Shown here in pieces: positions 58,601-64,000 of a stretch of 64,000 nt of DNA. This DNA comes from Sepiola atlantica (taxonomy: Eukaryota > Mollusca > Cephalopoda > Sepiida > Sepiolidae): assembly GCA_963556195.1 (NCBI GenBank), contig OY744544.1, forward strand, positions 42,566,984 through 42,630,983, read 5' to 3'. Below the pieces are notes generated by a model. It made no database searches. It saw only the letters and a list, made by a program, of their open reading frames with translations, and was not told where the DNA came from. Position 1 is the stretch's first letter. Every line of letters begins with the position of its first letter. The translations under genes were made by a program, and so were the position numbers.

Positions 58601-60632
58601 AGCATTATTTTCTGATGGGAAAAATACTGTTCAAGCAAAGCAATGGTTTGATAAGTGTTGTTTGGACTCTGCTGTTTCGGAAACAACTGTTAAGAGGTGG
58701 TATGTTGACTTTAAATGCGGTCGTACAGACACAAATGATGCTGAACACTCAAGTCGCCCAAATTTGGCAGTTGTCCTGGAAAACATTAAAAAATCCACAA
58801 ATTTGTTTTGTCTGCTCTTAAATTGAAGTAGAGTTGATATCAGAAAACATTTGTCAATGAGAAAGCTGTGTTCAAAGTGGGTGCCATGTTTGCTTACAGT
58901 TAATCAAAAGGCAACAACCCGCCAACAATTCAGAGCATTGTTTGCGACTGCTTCAAAGCAGGAAAAAGGAGTTTTTTTCCTAAATATGTGACAATTGACG
59001 AAACGTGGATCCACCACTTCACTCTGGAGTTAAATTGGCAGTCAGCCAAGTGGACAGCAGCAGATGAAAGCTGTGTAAAGTAACCAAAGCTGCAAACATC
59101 AGCAGGCAAGGTTTTGGCCACCGTATTTTAAGATGCACAAGGTATTTTATTCACCGTGCGTTTAAAGGAAGAAATTGCCAAAAACACAGCCGCAAACAAA
59201 GAAGAAAAATGTGCTTTCACCAAGACAATGCACCGTGTGACAAGTTTATCGCAATGATGGCAAAATTTCATGAATTGCACTTTGAATTGCTTCTGCACCA
59301 ACCTTATTTTCCAGATCTGGCCCCAGCGACTACTGGCTAGAGATAGAAATGGAAGCGAGAATAATAGATGACATAGGGTCAAACAACATACATTGGGATA
59401 GGGTAAACGTGTTAGATAAAAAGAGATTGACTTAGTGAGCTAATTGCAAATTACAGCTAATTAGAACTATTCAAATATAATTTTTTTCAAACATAACTCA
59501 ATCCCAAAACTGAGGAATATTTTAACATGTACTTTGTGATTAAAATATACAAAAAAAGCCTTGCGGGGAAACAAATGTTGATTAACTTGGCTTTAGTGTA
59601 ATGATAAATATATACATCGCTATTCATTTATATGTGATGCTAAGGGAGGTAATTCAGTATATATTCAAGCAAACATTAATAGCAGCTGACTGAAATATTA
59701 GTATTTGTAAACAAGACAACTGTTTTTTCCAAGTGATTTTAATTATAAAAGTTGGGAAGCAATGAAAAATGCGTAAATAACTAAATACTTAGATGATGGA
59801 TTTTATGTATCTTTAATTTTAAATGTTTTGTTGAGTAATGTTTTCTTTCTCCTCTCAGTAACAAGAGTATCGTGGTTGCAGCAGACGAAAGTGTTATCAG
59901 TTGGGGGCCAAGTCCGACTTATGGAGAATTGGTTTGTATCAACTTCATTTTCGTCTACATCTTCTATTAAATCTCTTTCTCTTTCACCCCCCCCCTCCTT
60001 TATAAATGATTGTTTCCTTTGATAAATCTTCCTTTTTTATTTACTTTCCACCCATTCGCTCTCACTTTTTTTTTCCATTTATTTCTTATCCTTTTTTCTT
60101 TTCATCTTCCTCTCTTTTTCTTTACTTTCTTTTTTCCTTTTTTATGTTTCCTTTTCTTTTTTCCTTCTTTTTTCCCTTTTCTTTTTTCCTTCCTCTTTTT
60201 TCCCTTTTCTTTTTTTCTTTCCTCTTTTTTCCCTTCCTCTTTTTTCCCTTTTCTTTTTTCCTTTTTTTCTTTGTCTCCTTCTATTTTTCCTCTTTTCTCT
60301 TTTGTTTTTTCTTTTGTATTTTTTGTTTTCAATTTTGTTTTTTAATTTGCTTTTCTATTTTCCTTTTTTTTATTTTTCGTTTTCTTAATTTTTATTTTGT
60401 AAAATATTTCTTGTTTTTATTTTCTTTATTTAAAATCTGAAATCATTTTTTGTTGTAGGGTTATGGTGACCATAAGCCTCATTCCTCCACAGTTCCCCAA
60501 GAAGTAAAAACTCTCGATGGTATCTACATTCATGGTGTGGCCTGTGGCTATGGCCATTCCCTTTATCTTGCACGGGCAGACACGGAAGCCAACAGAGAAA
60601 AACTTGAACGGTTGCCGATCTACACACCTTAA
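27549..60632 (+). CDS. RCC2: RCC2-like RCC1-repeat protein (ten exons; N-terminus missing)
   Basis: Spliced CDS joining 27549-27639, 28669-28809, 32327-32458, 35790-35878, 38708-38822, 44530-44696, 48140-48320, 58294-58399, 59859-59931 and 60459-60632. All nine introns are GT-AG and every junction keeps frame, giving 422 codons and a TAA. The order of motifs follows vertebrate RCC2 throughout: GGTNW, NLWGPHR, VRVRTVVSG, RNEKGQLGHG, CGKNHT, GDNKMGQLGIG, YSFGCPEYGQLG, NNSDGKY, IEKTREG, WGFGGYGRLGH, SWGPSPTYGEL, GYGDHKPHSST. The family forms a seven-bladed beta-propeller that acts at centromeres and the midzone, and in Rac1/Arf6/RalA signalling; that role is established knowledge, not seen here. 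Human RCC2 is about 522 residues, so roughly 100 N-terminal, normally basic and disordered residues are absent. Exon 1 here begins at a phase-0 acceptor, so a further upstream exon is needed. No in-frame stop was seen in any exon, so the gene looks functional. Confidence 0.95.
27790..28080 (+). repeat. Dispersed repeat D, copy 2, in first RCC2 intron
   Basis: GATGTCTAATACCTATTTGA, TTAAACTAAATATAGTTCAC and ATACGAACATATAGACATAT follow the order of 1665-1905. Confidence 0.65.
28476..28520 (+). repeat. (ATT)n/(ACT)n microsatellite
   Basis: TTATTATTATTATTATTACT run in an RCC2 intron. Confidence 0.85.
28669..28809 (+). CDS. RCC2: RCC2 exon
   Basis: Acceptor TTTTAAACAG, donor GTGTGT (a weak but valid GT site). 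It enters with two bases and leaves one. It encodes VKNVGGRNLWGPHRISNLCG and then VRVRTVVSGCIACHSVIITA followed by EGKVMTWG. This covers the first full blade, with the conserved NLWGPHR and VRTVVSG blocks. The terminal G codon is split with the next exon (GGT). Confidence 0.95.
29018..29182. repeat. 165-bp imperfect hairpin
   Basis: TTACGTTGGTTTCGAGGTGC pairs with the complement of GGTACATCGAAACCAATGTA; ATCTTTGACTGAATCGTTCC pairs with GGAATAATTCGGTCAAAGAT. The centre is TTCCTGCTTACAGGAA. Arms of about 75 bp with scattered mismatches. In an RCC2 intron. Could be a worn foldback MITE or a hairpin RNA locus. Confidence 0.8.
29340..29640 (+). pseudogene. mariner transposase fragment, N-terminal region
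   Basis: VRMLAKQSQISTGHEENSPQ, then VIGQYRDGFRNYVVVKGRPF and TLDKEHLKAIVEENLHQTVR, followed after a frameshift by LKQIDTVKKFDEWVLHKLTE. This resembles the helix-turn-helix DNA-binding region of mariner-family transposases. No catalytic domain follows, so it is a dead fragment in an RCC2 intron. Confidence 0.75.
30600..31390 (-). pseudogene. Diverged family-A-type LINE remnant in RCC2 intron
   Basis: Minus strand has MPQGSI and ...YADSTTVYGS (about 31180-31290; the second catalytic Asp is changed), then LKLLGLTFTPDLKWKTYIQS and LVGSFYCSRKYLILDTILYL. Many stops. A different subfamily from the 19104 copy. Confidence 0.75.
32327..32458 (+). CDS. RCC2: RCC2 exon
   Basis: Acceptor TTTTAATAAAG, donor GTAAAT. 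It encodes the hallmark RCC1 repeat RNEKGQLGHGGTIRKDLPTP, then VEGLSDEVIIDAACGKNHTL and FIN. The CGKNHT block is the RCC1 signature-like segment of this blade. The 3.5-kb intron before it contains a mariner remnant and a family-A LINE piece. Confidence 0.95.
32590..32920 (+). repeat. Degenerate tandem repeat (~100-110 bp) in RCC2 intron
   Basis: TTTCATTAAAATGGCTGGTT, TTCTAAGAAACCAAAATGAA and TCCTGGTGGATAT, then two further degraded copies. An upstream ACCCGACGTAACCTGGGAG at 32531 looks like a worn helitron-type hairpin (minus strand). Confidence 0.6.
33400..35125 (+). pseudogene. RTE-like LINE remnant in RCC2 intron
   Basis: Fragments in shifting frames: DGKLSLDNKTKQNVWKQHYE (33455 region, linker before the RT), LEKAFDKVSREVLSWAMCKF (34020), VQCMYRNARSKVGVDEIYSD, a stop before GSVLSPLLFIVVLEALSNEF (34196) and LLYADDLAETMNKLEER (34280), with YADD intact. 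It continues to LRVNTGKTKVMVSGLELQ. Multiple stops and frameshifts. Same strand as RCC2. Confidence 0.85.
35790..35878 (+). CDS. RCC2: RCC2 exon
   Basis: Acceptor TTTTTCAG, donor GTTAGT. It enters with two bases and ends on a codon boundary. It encodes EKGKVFACGDNKMGQLGIGH and QSTCMSTPVK. This corresponds to vertebrate ...GSVFAFGENKMGQLGLGNQTDAVPSPAQ. The intron upstream holds an RTE-like LINE remnant. Confidence 0.95.
36110..37004 (+). pseudogene. RTE-like LINE remnant interrupted by a foldback element
   Basis: KNLYFAFVDLEKAFDRIPRD followed by VVWWALR and VKIVQAICRNAQ, then a decayed GVHQVSLLNPLLFICILEAL (36305) and YVVLCCETME where the YADD box is broken. Closely related to the copy at 5965-7260. 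Its 3' part stops abruptly at about 37004, after ...GATGTAGAACAATTG, where a foldback element begins. Confidence 0.82.
37005..37565 (+). mobile_element. Foldback element copy inside an RTE-like LINE
   Basis: GGGAACACCCTGAAAAATTT and TTCGGGCCATTCTAGTGTTT match the left arm of the foldback elements; the inverted counterpart is at 37440-37560 (CTAGAATGGCTTGGAAATTG). It lacks the outer ~40 bases seen in the other copies and is shorter between the arms. It starts where the RTE-like remnant stops. Confidence 0.68.
37697..37763 (+). repeat. Compound microsatellite (GT)n(CGTG)n(CGTC)n
   Basis: TG dinucleotides pass into GCGT and then CCGT tetranucleotides. It directly follows a CTAGT that could be a helitron-like 3' end (TTTCAGCTAG|T). 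Confidence 0.9.
38708..38822 (+). CDS. RCC2: RCC2 exon
   Basis: Acceptor TATTCAG, donor GTAAGT. 115 bases, entered in phase 0 and left in phase 1. It encodes INYKGPPIRKVACGGEFSML and TDIRGNLYSFGCPEYGQLG. The CPEYGQLG block is distinctive for RCC2 and separates it from RCC1 itself. Confidence 0.96.
38952..39199 (+). repeat. About 50-bp tandem repeat, 5 copies
   Basis: Each copy is a T-run followed by AATATAAATTAATAAGATTA, then TGTGACAGCTTCATGTGTGT. Copy length varies with the T-run. Located just after an RCC2 donor site. Confidence 0.9.
39358..39644 (+). repeat. 28-bp minisatellite, about 10 units
   Basis: Tandem direct copies beginning GGCTGACACTACATACCCAG, contiguous with no spacers and with only isolated changes (one GGCTTACAC, one ATGCCC). 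It lies in an RCC2 intron, inside a unit that ends at 40288 with a helitron-like terminus. Confidence 0.95.
40240..40289 (+). mobile_element. Helitron-like 3' terminus
   Basis: AAGTAAGCACATCCGGGCAA, CGCGGATAGTTACAGCTAG then T. Helitrons end in a short GC-rich hairpin followed within about 10 bases by CTAG/CTRR and a host T. Here ATCCG/CGGAT is a 5-bp stem. The unit probably extends left to about 39195, as 39195-39330 resembles 44940-45080. Confidence 0.5.
40480..40850 (+). repeat. Dispersed repeat E, copy 2, in RCC2 intron
   Basis: AGTATTTGGCTGGATTTTAT, pyrimidine tract, GACAGTTTTTTCTGAAAATT and TGCCGTGAAGGCTACGACTT, then GGTGTCTTTCTCTTAATTTT (compare 4860). Upstream part resembles 18290-18390. 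Confidence 0.65.
41600..42170 (-). pseudogene. 3' end of an RTE-like LINE
   Basis: + strand AACGTCCATTTTACATG and the following 500 bases parallel 5990-6560, including TTTCAACGTGGCCATA and ATGGTATCACCAAGGTAACA. The minus strand carries the corresponding C-terminal RT-distal segment. 5'-truncated. Confidence 0.78.
43370..43790 (-). pseudogene. 3' end of LINE family A in RCC2 intron
   Basis: + strand begins CACCAAAGAAGGCATATTGC and runs parallel to 16090-16560 and 19110-19600 (GCAGCAAGATGTTTGTTCAC, TACAAGGATGCAACATT). 5'-truncated at about 43790, with an internal deletion near 43500. Confidence 0.8.
44530..44696 (+). CDS. RCC2: RCC2 exon
   Basis: Acceptor TTTTTTAAG, donor GTAAGT. It encodes GNNSDGKYFVTSNKLSYTCD, LVPKKVQVFIEKTREGHIIP and VADVEIREVACGLNHT. 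This is the RCC2-specific insertion-bearing blade (vertebrate HNSDGKFIARAQRIEYDCELVPRR...FIEKTKDGQILP). Confidence 0.96.
45465..45508 (+). mobile_element. Helitron-like 3' terminus
   Basis: GAAAGTAAAGACTTGATTAA, CGCCAGGTAGGTACAGCTAG then T, the degraded equivalent of 40240-40289. The unit 44935-45507 shares its left end (TCATGTAACTTTGAATTA and ATTTATTGAAA) with 39200-39270. Confidence 0.45.
45509..46950. other. RCC2 intron with an internal direct duplication
   Basis: 45800-46070 and 46090-46400 are diverged direct copies (AAAATTGTAACTAAAAAATA / AAAATTGTTAATTAAAAAAA; CCATAACTTCAGTTGTGTAA / CCATAACTTCAGTTATGTAA; GGTCTCCTGCACTTATTAAA / GGTCTCCTGCACATATTAAA). Unit about 310 bp. No coding signal. 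Confidence 0.7.
46960..48120 (+). repeat. 27-bp minisatellite, 43 units, next to splice acceptor
   Basis: 1161 bases, exactly 43 units of 27 bp with no length variants that I can see. Each unit starts ATGTATG and contains GACATTAACAATTT. Two main variants differ at one base (GCGTAT versus GCGGAT) and occur in blocks: a run of eight GCGGAT units near 47200-47400 and three near 48020-48090. The first units carry GTGTAT or ATAACATT. Because 27 is a multiple of three and the unit lacks stops, both strands stay open for about 400 codons (MYAYDINNL repeats on +). The + frame runs out of phase with RCC2 and stops inside the exon, so it is not a gene. Confidence 0.97.
48140..48320 (+). CDS. RCC2: RCC2 exon, acceptor adjacent to a minisatellite
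   Basis: Acceptor CCTTTTCAG, donor GTAAGT. It encodes IAVDSKKRVYTWGFGGYGRL, GHSEPKDEMVPRQVKFFDGP and TRGAVHIFAGSTYCLALTEL, plus a G codon split with the next exon. Only 19 bases separate the exon from the 27-bp tandem array at 46960-48120, so the branch point must lie inside the array or in that short gap. A 37-bp minisatellite begins about 265 bases after the donor. Confidence 0.96.
48586..48927 (+). repeat. 37-bp minisatellite, about 9 units
   Basis: Tandem units beginning TTGAAACTTGGGCATGACGG and ending with GGCTGAAAATGCTAT. Units 1-4 have GGTTGG and later ones GGACGG, so variants are again in blocks. It lies in the RCC2 intron shortly after the donor at 48321. Confidence 0.93.
49917..50065. 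repeat. 149-bp perfect palindrome in LINE B
   Basis: 72-bp arms 49917-49988 and 49994-50065 are exact complements around GTAGA. Compared with the paralogous stretch at 21120-21220, the right arm is an inverted duplicate inserted after GGGGAGTT, so it arose within this copy. Confidence 0.96.
50246..50635 (+). pseudogene. LINE B ORF1 zinc-knuckle fragment
   Basis: Contains EKVEQYIPTPLRCHKCQKYL, CRGIKICEKCDEKDPNHTED and ECHNIKKYSNCNDPDYSKSY, then KIYQKEREITEVKHKRNLSY. Two or three CCHC-like knuckles followed by the charged segment usual in LINE ORF1 proteins that bind element RNA. The upstream part is damaged by the palindrome at 49917-50065. Confidence 0.82.
51109..51418 (+). pseudogene. LINE B endonuclease, N-terminal half
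   Basis: HKILQWNIHGIKPNYEELLI, then LSPAVVCLQETHLKENGEIN and SGNTSIIVNNNIPQ. The QWN and QETHL boxes are the first catalytic motifs of the APE-like (EEP) endonuclease that nicks target DNA. The frame runs a few codons into the inserted element that starts at 51399. Confidence 0.88.
51399..53765 (-). mobile_element. TA-flanked TIR element, copy 2 (2367 bp), inside LINE B
   Basis: Same element in reverse orientation: starts GCAATACCCACCGACCAT, ends ACACATGAAAAC-complement ...GTGTATTGC, flanked by TA (51397-51398, 53766-53767). It divides the LINE B endonuclease between GNTS.../NNN and the LYFPPKE segment. It therefore inserted after LINE B. It carries the same nested foldback as copy 1. Confidence 0.8.
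52205..53215 (-). mobile_element. Foldback element, copy in the LINE B insertion
   Basis: Opens GATTCTACTTTTTTAGGCGA and closes with AATTGCCTAAAAAAAGGTAG, the same inverted ends as at 12541-13510. Internal C/A-rich repeats (TAACCTTATCACTAACCTTA) are the complement of the GTTAGGG-like stretches. Confidence 0.75.
53790..54135 (+). pseudogene. LINE B endonuclease, C-terminal half
   Basis: After the insertion, translation (with a small frameshift) gives LYFPPKEKINETKLDNLIIQ, LLKLYILAGDFNSHNHIWE, then YPATGSYSALDLTLCEPTTF and NDTCGSDGFPII. GDFN, SALDLTL and GSDG.P are the later EEP motifs; the usual catalytic SDH is SDG. Confidence 0.8.
54480..55460 (+). pseudogene. LINE B reverse transcriptase (inactive)
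   Basis: Pieces in different frames: IRKISGKYFNIQLNQLHQNN (54489), IPSQWKQAIVIPIPK (54850), a damaged GVPQGSIL near 55133, DAIYVDGLMICYLSKYINMI where the catalytic YADD is YVDG (55201-55260), and ITKWATENTFNFSKMKTKCL with SEYKFLGYDI at the end. Loss of the catalytic Asp pair shows it is dead. Confidence 0.82.
55960..56440 (+). pseudogene. LINE B RNase H domain (inactive)
   Basis: LEKYPEYKYIYTDGFKDADR (the TDG box), then AEAAAIYLALKIIESSRT and FIIFSD in another frame, and CWIPSHIGICRNKRADRAAK followed by ESLN. These are the ordered motifs of the RNase H domain at the C-terminus of I-group LINE ORF2. Broken by stops. Confidence 0.85.
57248..57420 (-). repeat. U2-type repeat fragment in RCC2 intron
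   Basis: ACTAGCAAATTTTTGCGAGA, ATGGTGAACGAACATATACT and ACACTGACTGAGAGGATGAT match the units at 8160-8200 and 8640-8680, with the same downstream AATTAATTTATTAGAAACT seen at 8120-8150. Confidence 0.5.
57535..58200 (+). repeat. Dispersed repeat F, copy 2, in RCC2 intron
   Basis: AAGTTGTCTGTATGTGTGTT, GTTGATCTAAGAGCCAAACT, TGTCCTTATCGATGTCGG and TTCCTAGCCGATATCCATCA, as at 15030-15620. It ends shortly before the exon at 58294. Confidence 0.68.
58294..58399 (+). CDS. RCC2: RCC2 exon
   Basis: Acceptor TTGTTTTCAG, donor GTAAGT. It encodes GSLFFWGQTKSTGEASMYPK and LVQDLSGWRVRSVGC, with the final Cys codon (TG|T) split. It matches vertebrate GGLFFWGATNTSRESTMYPKAVQDLCGWRIRSLACG. The upstream intron is nearly 10 kb and contains LINE B. 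Confidence 0.95.
58570..59345 (+). pseudogene. mariner transposase pseudogene
   Basis: Joined only by frameshifts: QAKQWFDKCCLDSAVSETTV, KRWYVDFKCGRTDTNDAEHS, then MRKLCSKWVPCLLTVNQKAT, the first catalytic Asp in TIDETWIHHFT (58990-59020), the second in HQDNAPCDKF (59220) and FELLLHQPYFPDLAPA before a damaged DYW. Matches mariner (D,D34D) order. Several stops. Lies in the RCC2 intron between 58399 and 59859. Confidence 0.88.
59859..59931 (+). CDS. RCC2: RCC2 exon
   Basis: Acceptor CTCCTCTCAG, donor GTTTGT. It completes the split Cys and encodes NKSIVVAADESVISWGPSPT followed by YGEL, ending in phase 0. Strongly conserved with vertebrate SSIIVAADESTISWGPSPTFGEL. The intron before it carries a mariner transposase remnant. 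Confidence 0.96.
59932..60458 (+). repeat. Polypyrimidine tract in last RCC2 intron
   Basis: From about 59968 to 60430 the + strand is almost purely C/T, built of irregular TTTTCC and TTCTTT units. Open frames across it (Phe/Ser-rich on +, Lys-rich on -) are composition artefacts. The tract runs almost up to the terminal-exon acceptor. Confidence 0.85.
60459..60632 (+). CDS. RCC2: RCC2 terminal coding exon with stop
   Basis: Acceptor TTTGTTGTAG after a long pyrimidine tract. It encodes GYGDHKPHSSTVPQEVKTLD, GIYIHGVACGYGHSLYLARA and DTEANREKLERLPIYTP, then TAA at 60630-60632. This matches the C-terminal end of RCC2 (vertebrate ...EKEKIKKLPEYNPRTL), three or four residues shorter. Confidence 0.96.
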   Translation, partial: GYGDHKPHSSTVPQEVKTLDGIYIHGVACGYGHSLYLARADTEANREKLERLPIYTP

Positions 60633-61000
60633 GACCACCAATCTCCCCCCCCCCCCCCCGCAAACCCCCTCGTTTATCCTTCCACCCCTAATCATTCATT
60701 AACCCTACCCTCTTCCATTTCTTTTTGTTCTTTTTTTTTTCCTTACTCATCCTCTCACCAACACTTTTTGTTCCTAACCTTGTAGTTACACTTCAGTGCC
60801 TTGTTTAGTAGGAGTCACTCCATTCATTCACTCGTCCCCCCCCCCACACACACACAACACATGAGACCTGATAAAAATCCAGAGGAGTAATAGAACTTTG
60901 ATTTTTTTTTTTTTTAATGCATACCTCAGTCTGTACAAGTCCAGCTTTAAAAAAAATATCGAATATTTCATAAATAAAACAAACATACATCCATTTAAAA
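60633..61000 (+). other. Probable RCC2 3' UTR
   Basis: C-rich and T-rich sequence after the stop, with no further coding signal. An AATAAA hexamer lies at about 60973-60978 and another at about 61319-61324. Either could be the polyadenylation signal. Transcript ends cannot be set from sequence alone. Confidence 0.4.
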
Positions 61001-61359
61001 AAAAAATTTTTTTTTTTTTTGATCAGGCTTGATTTTTGAAGTTAAAATATATATATATACTATTTCTTTTCTCTTTTTTATTACGTTTCTTTTTTAAAAT
61101 TCTTTTTAAAATCACAGGTTTTACAAAATAAGCTTTAAAAATAATGAATAATACTAGTATACCCAGTCTTACACAAAGATCTGATTTGAAAAAAAAAGCC
61201 TATATAAAAAAAACAAAAGGACAAACAATAATAGATCTTCTATCAACTTTGGTTGTATTTACTTTTCTCCTTTTTAAACCAATACATATCTTCGGCTGTA
61301 TAAGACAAGCTTAAAAAGAATAAAGGATTAAAAACGAAGCTTGTTTACATTTTAAAAAC

Positions 61360-61362
<3 letters not shown>

Positions 61363-61397
<35 letters not shown>
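61363..61397 (+). repeat. (TA)n microsatellite
   Basis: Alternating TA run downstream of RCC2. Confidence 0.9.
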
Positions 61398-61402
<5 letters not shown>

Positions 61403-61971
61403 TGTGTGTATGTATATGTTTTCCTTCCCTTCCATACAAACCTGATTGTTTTTGGTATTTCTCTTTAATTTATTAGAGCAATTTTTTTAACTATATTCAA
61501 TAACCGTTAACAATATTAATTTGTTTACTCCATAAAGATATAGATATTTCAGGATGACGTCATAACAGACAAGACCTTGCTTCATGTGATAGCGAGGAAG
61601 ATGTGCTGATTTTTATGACGTTTAATAAATCAAAAGGCAAAAAAATAATACATAAAATATCCAGAACTTATCAACTTTATTTTCTGTAAAAAAAAACTCA
61701 CATTTCAAAATGCAATAATTTATTTTGTTTTTAACTCTCATCATAAATCTTGGCTGGTTTATTAGGTTTTCTAGGGATGCGAGTTTGTAGCAGTGTACAC
61801 CCTAGCCTCGCTCACATGATTTTGTTGCATCTTAGAAATTGTGCTAAGATCCACGCAACAATTAAATTGCTATTAAACGTTAAAATGTTAATGGTTAAAA
61901 CAGAAAAACATGAATATTGAATAAAAAGAGATAAAGTATGTTTTACTAATATGTTTTACTATATACTATTA

Positions 61972-62306
61972 GCAATACACATAATAAAATTTAAATTGCT
62001 TAAAATATCTCAATAATTGCATATATAGAAAAGGCTTGATGAACTAAGAAAGAATCTTTTTAAAAAATTCTGACGTAAATGTCCAAAAATGATGTTAACA
62101 TTTTTATGACTTTATTTGCTGAAAACTCTTAAAATATATAATGGAGATTATTATTTATCAATACATGTGAAAGGATATTCATTTCTGAACAAAATAGTGG
62201 TATTTTGAGGACTTAAAGTGCTTTGGTTTTTAAAATATGACTATTTTAGTAGAACTACCTTGAAATCTGTGATTATCCAAACTGTTATATGGTCGGTGGG
62301 TATTGC
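61972..62306 (+). mobile_element. 335-bp deletion derivative (MITE) of the TA-flanked element
   Basis: Begins GCAATACACATA and ends GGTGGGTATTGC, flanked by TA. The first ~95 bases match the left end and the last ~230 bases match the right end of copies 1 and 2; about 2 kb of the middle, including the foldback, is missing. A clean short internally deleted derivative. Confidence 0.82.
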
Positions 62307-62799
62307 TAATACTATATATGTACAAAATAACAATTGGTAGAAAGTTTTTGAGTAAATGTTCATTTGAAACGTTGAATTTTCGTATTGTAGAAAGTTCAGC
62401 GAGAAATGTTACTTGTATTAAAGTAAATGGGAGTGAGTGTGTATTTGCGTGCGAAGTGTAGGCATCGTGTGTGTTGCTTTTCTTCAGAGTGTGTAAGAAG
62501 TTAAGAAATTAATTTTAGCTTTGCCAAGCCCAAAGAAAGAGGTGAGAGAATTGGAAACTTAATAGAGATGTTAACACTGTGCTGATTTAAATTCTTGACG
62601 AAAAATCTGGCATTAAATAATAAGTCACCAGCTCCAAAATGTATGATTTTTTACTTTGGGCACCGAAAGTGATTTTGAGCACAAAAGGTGGTTTGATGTT
62701 TGGCGAATGTAGTGGAAAGCTAGATCACGTGATCACTATTTTTTTTTTTTTTTTTTTTTTGTAAATATTTCTCTGGGAGCCAGTGTGAAAAATGTCATT

Positions 62800-62837
<38 letters not shown>

Positions 62838-63834
62838 GATATAATTTCTTGGGTGTGGCTTCTGTGTTTTTGCACACACCGTTGGTTTCAACAGATTTTT
62901 TTTTTTTTTTTTTTCCATAAGAAATAAATTCATCTCTATTTCAGCTTCTTTTTCTTCGCGACTACTTGCATCCCTGGTTTCCTTGCTATATTTTTCCTCT
63001 TACTTGCTAAACCAGCAAATATATGCATGTTTTTTGGCAAATCAACTTTTTAAAACTGAAACGTCAGATTAGTCGTCTTTTTTATTATTTGATGCTGAAA
63101 CAAAAGTTAACTAACGTCATGAATCAGTTGACTTGATTTTTCAAGTTTTTTCTTACTCTTTATATTTCAGTTTCTTTGAAATATGTCTTTTTATACACAT
63201 TGAAAATATATGTACATTAATATATTAATATGCTTGTATCCACTTTACGGTGCAAGTTATCACCTTCCAGGCCCATTTAAAAACATGTCTGATTGCCAAA
63301 AATGAAATGCGAAAAAAAAAAAAAAAATTACTAATTTGGTATCGCTGAGTGCCAAAAATTAAGATTTTTAAAATGGATTGTTCCAAAATCGAATATAATA
63401 GCATAAATAAAATTGTGATAACGATGACATAATTGACTTAAACAGTTTTAAAAAACATTCTTTGCATTCTTTTTATTTAATTGTTACAAATTTAAATAAA
63501 TAAATTAAAGTGACATTTGTTTTATTTATTAAAACTATTTTTACAAAGAGACATTTTTTAAATAAAAATGTTATTAACCCTGACAGAGAAATACTATTAC
63601 CAATAAATTATACCGAAAGATGACAAAAAAACAACCGTGGAATATTCACAGGGTTCTGTTAGTAAGAAATATTGCCATTGTTTATCTGTTGAGAAATTTT
63701 TTCACTCTATTCACTAGAGGGGGGGGGGGGTCCCTCGTTTTAACAATCGTCTCAATTCATATACACTATCAATATACAGATCAAATATTTTCAATTCCAT
63801 ATTTTCCAAACAAGGTCTTTTAATTTTTTTACCG
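62307..63834. other. AT-rich and homopolymer-rich DNA
   Basis: Three long T runs between 62740 and 62915 and a G run at 63720. No gene recognised. Confidence 0.45.
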
Positions 63835-64000
63835 TTATTTTTGAATTTGTCTAATTCCCTTTTAAAATATTCTACACTGTTGCTGTTCTTAATCTGGTCT
63901 GGCTATTTGTTCCAAAAATATATTACTCTATTAGCCAAAAAAAATTCAATTGGTGAATAGATCAAGTTTTTGAGATCTGGTTTGACTAAGTGACATATTC
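63835..64000 (-). pseudogene. 3' end of another LINE ORF2
   Basis: Reverse complement reads KPDLKNLIYSPIEFFLANRV, IYFWNK, a stop, then PDQIKNSNSVEYFKRELDKF. This is the C-terminal 'NRVI..WN.LP..IVNS.SV..FK..LD' pattern of CR1/Jockey-type ORF2 proteins. It continues beyond the window. Confidence 0.65.

Noticed and set aside
60006..60440. Phe/Ser-rich + ORF and Lys-rich - ORF
   Set aside because: Pure composition effect of the polypyrimidine intron tract.

Overview
This is a eukaryotic, AT-rich, intron- and transposon-dominated window with one clearly recognisable host gene. The lineage is best guessed as mollusc, probably a coleoid cephalopod. The clues are RTE-like LINE 3' ends with a CATCAT microsatellite followed by a 'TTTTAACGTCCATTTTACATGCTGG'-type sequence (quoted here only as a type), many U2-snRNA-derived repeats, and very long repeat-filled introns. 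This is inference; no species marker is present.

Gene. From 27549 to 60632 on the + strand there are ten exons of an RCC2 (TD-60) homologue, a seven-bladed RCC1-type beta-propeller protein of mitosis and small-GTPase signalling. The exons splice in frame across nine GT-AG introns into 422 codons ending in TAA. They match the vertebrate protein from just after its low-complexity N-terminus to the C-terminus. The first coding exon(s), about 100 residues, were not found and should lie upstream, either unrecognised in 1-27548 or outside the window. The introns hold LINEs, mariner remnants and several minisatellites.

Region by region. 1-9350: U2-derived repeats, a telomere-like 22-bp tandem repeat, a 550-bp inverted-repeat element, an unassigned coding-like stretch on the minus strand (about 4297-4540) and an RTE-like LINE (minus). 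9350-16080: helitron-like ends and a 2.56-kb TA-flanked element containing a nested foldback element. 16080-22450: three minus-strand pieces of one endonuclease/RT LINE family (A), with a plus-strand 5' piece of a second LINE (B) lodged between two of them. 22450-27540: AT-rich repeats, a 190-bp hairpin and a Tc1/mariner remnant. 27549-60632: RCC2. Its introns contain mariner and RTE remnants, another foldback copy, helitron-like units and minisatellites of 28, 27 and 37 bp. The 10-kb intron between exons 7 and 8 carries a long, decayed LINE B (zinc-knuckle ORF1, endonuclease, RT, RNase H) split by a second copy of the 2.4-kb TA element. 60633-64000: the 3' UTR, a 335-bp deletion derivative of the same TA element, low-complexity DNA and the 3' end of another LINE.

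The most interesting signals are these. A 43-unit, 27-bp minisatellite ends 19 bp before an RCC2 splice acceptor, and every unit carries a branch-point-like ATTAAC. A dispersed family has captured the U2 snRNA 5' end, including GTAGTA. The TA-flanked element has its own nested foldback and a short MITE-like derivative. A 72-bp perfect palindrome lies in LINE B. No compact multi-gene system was found.
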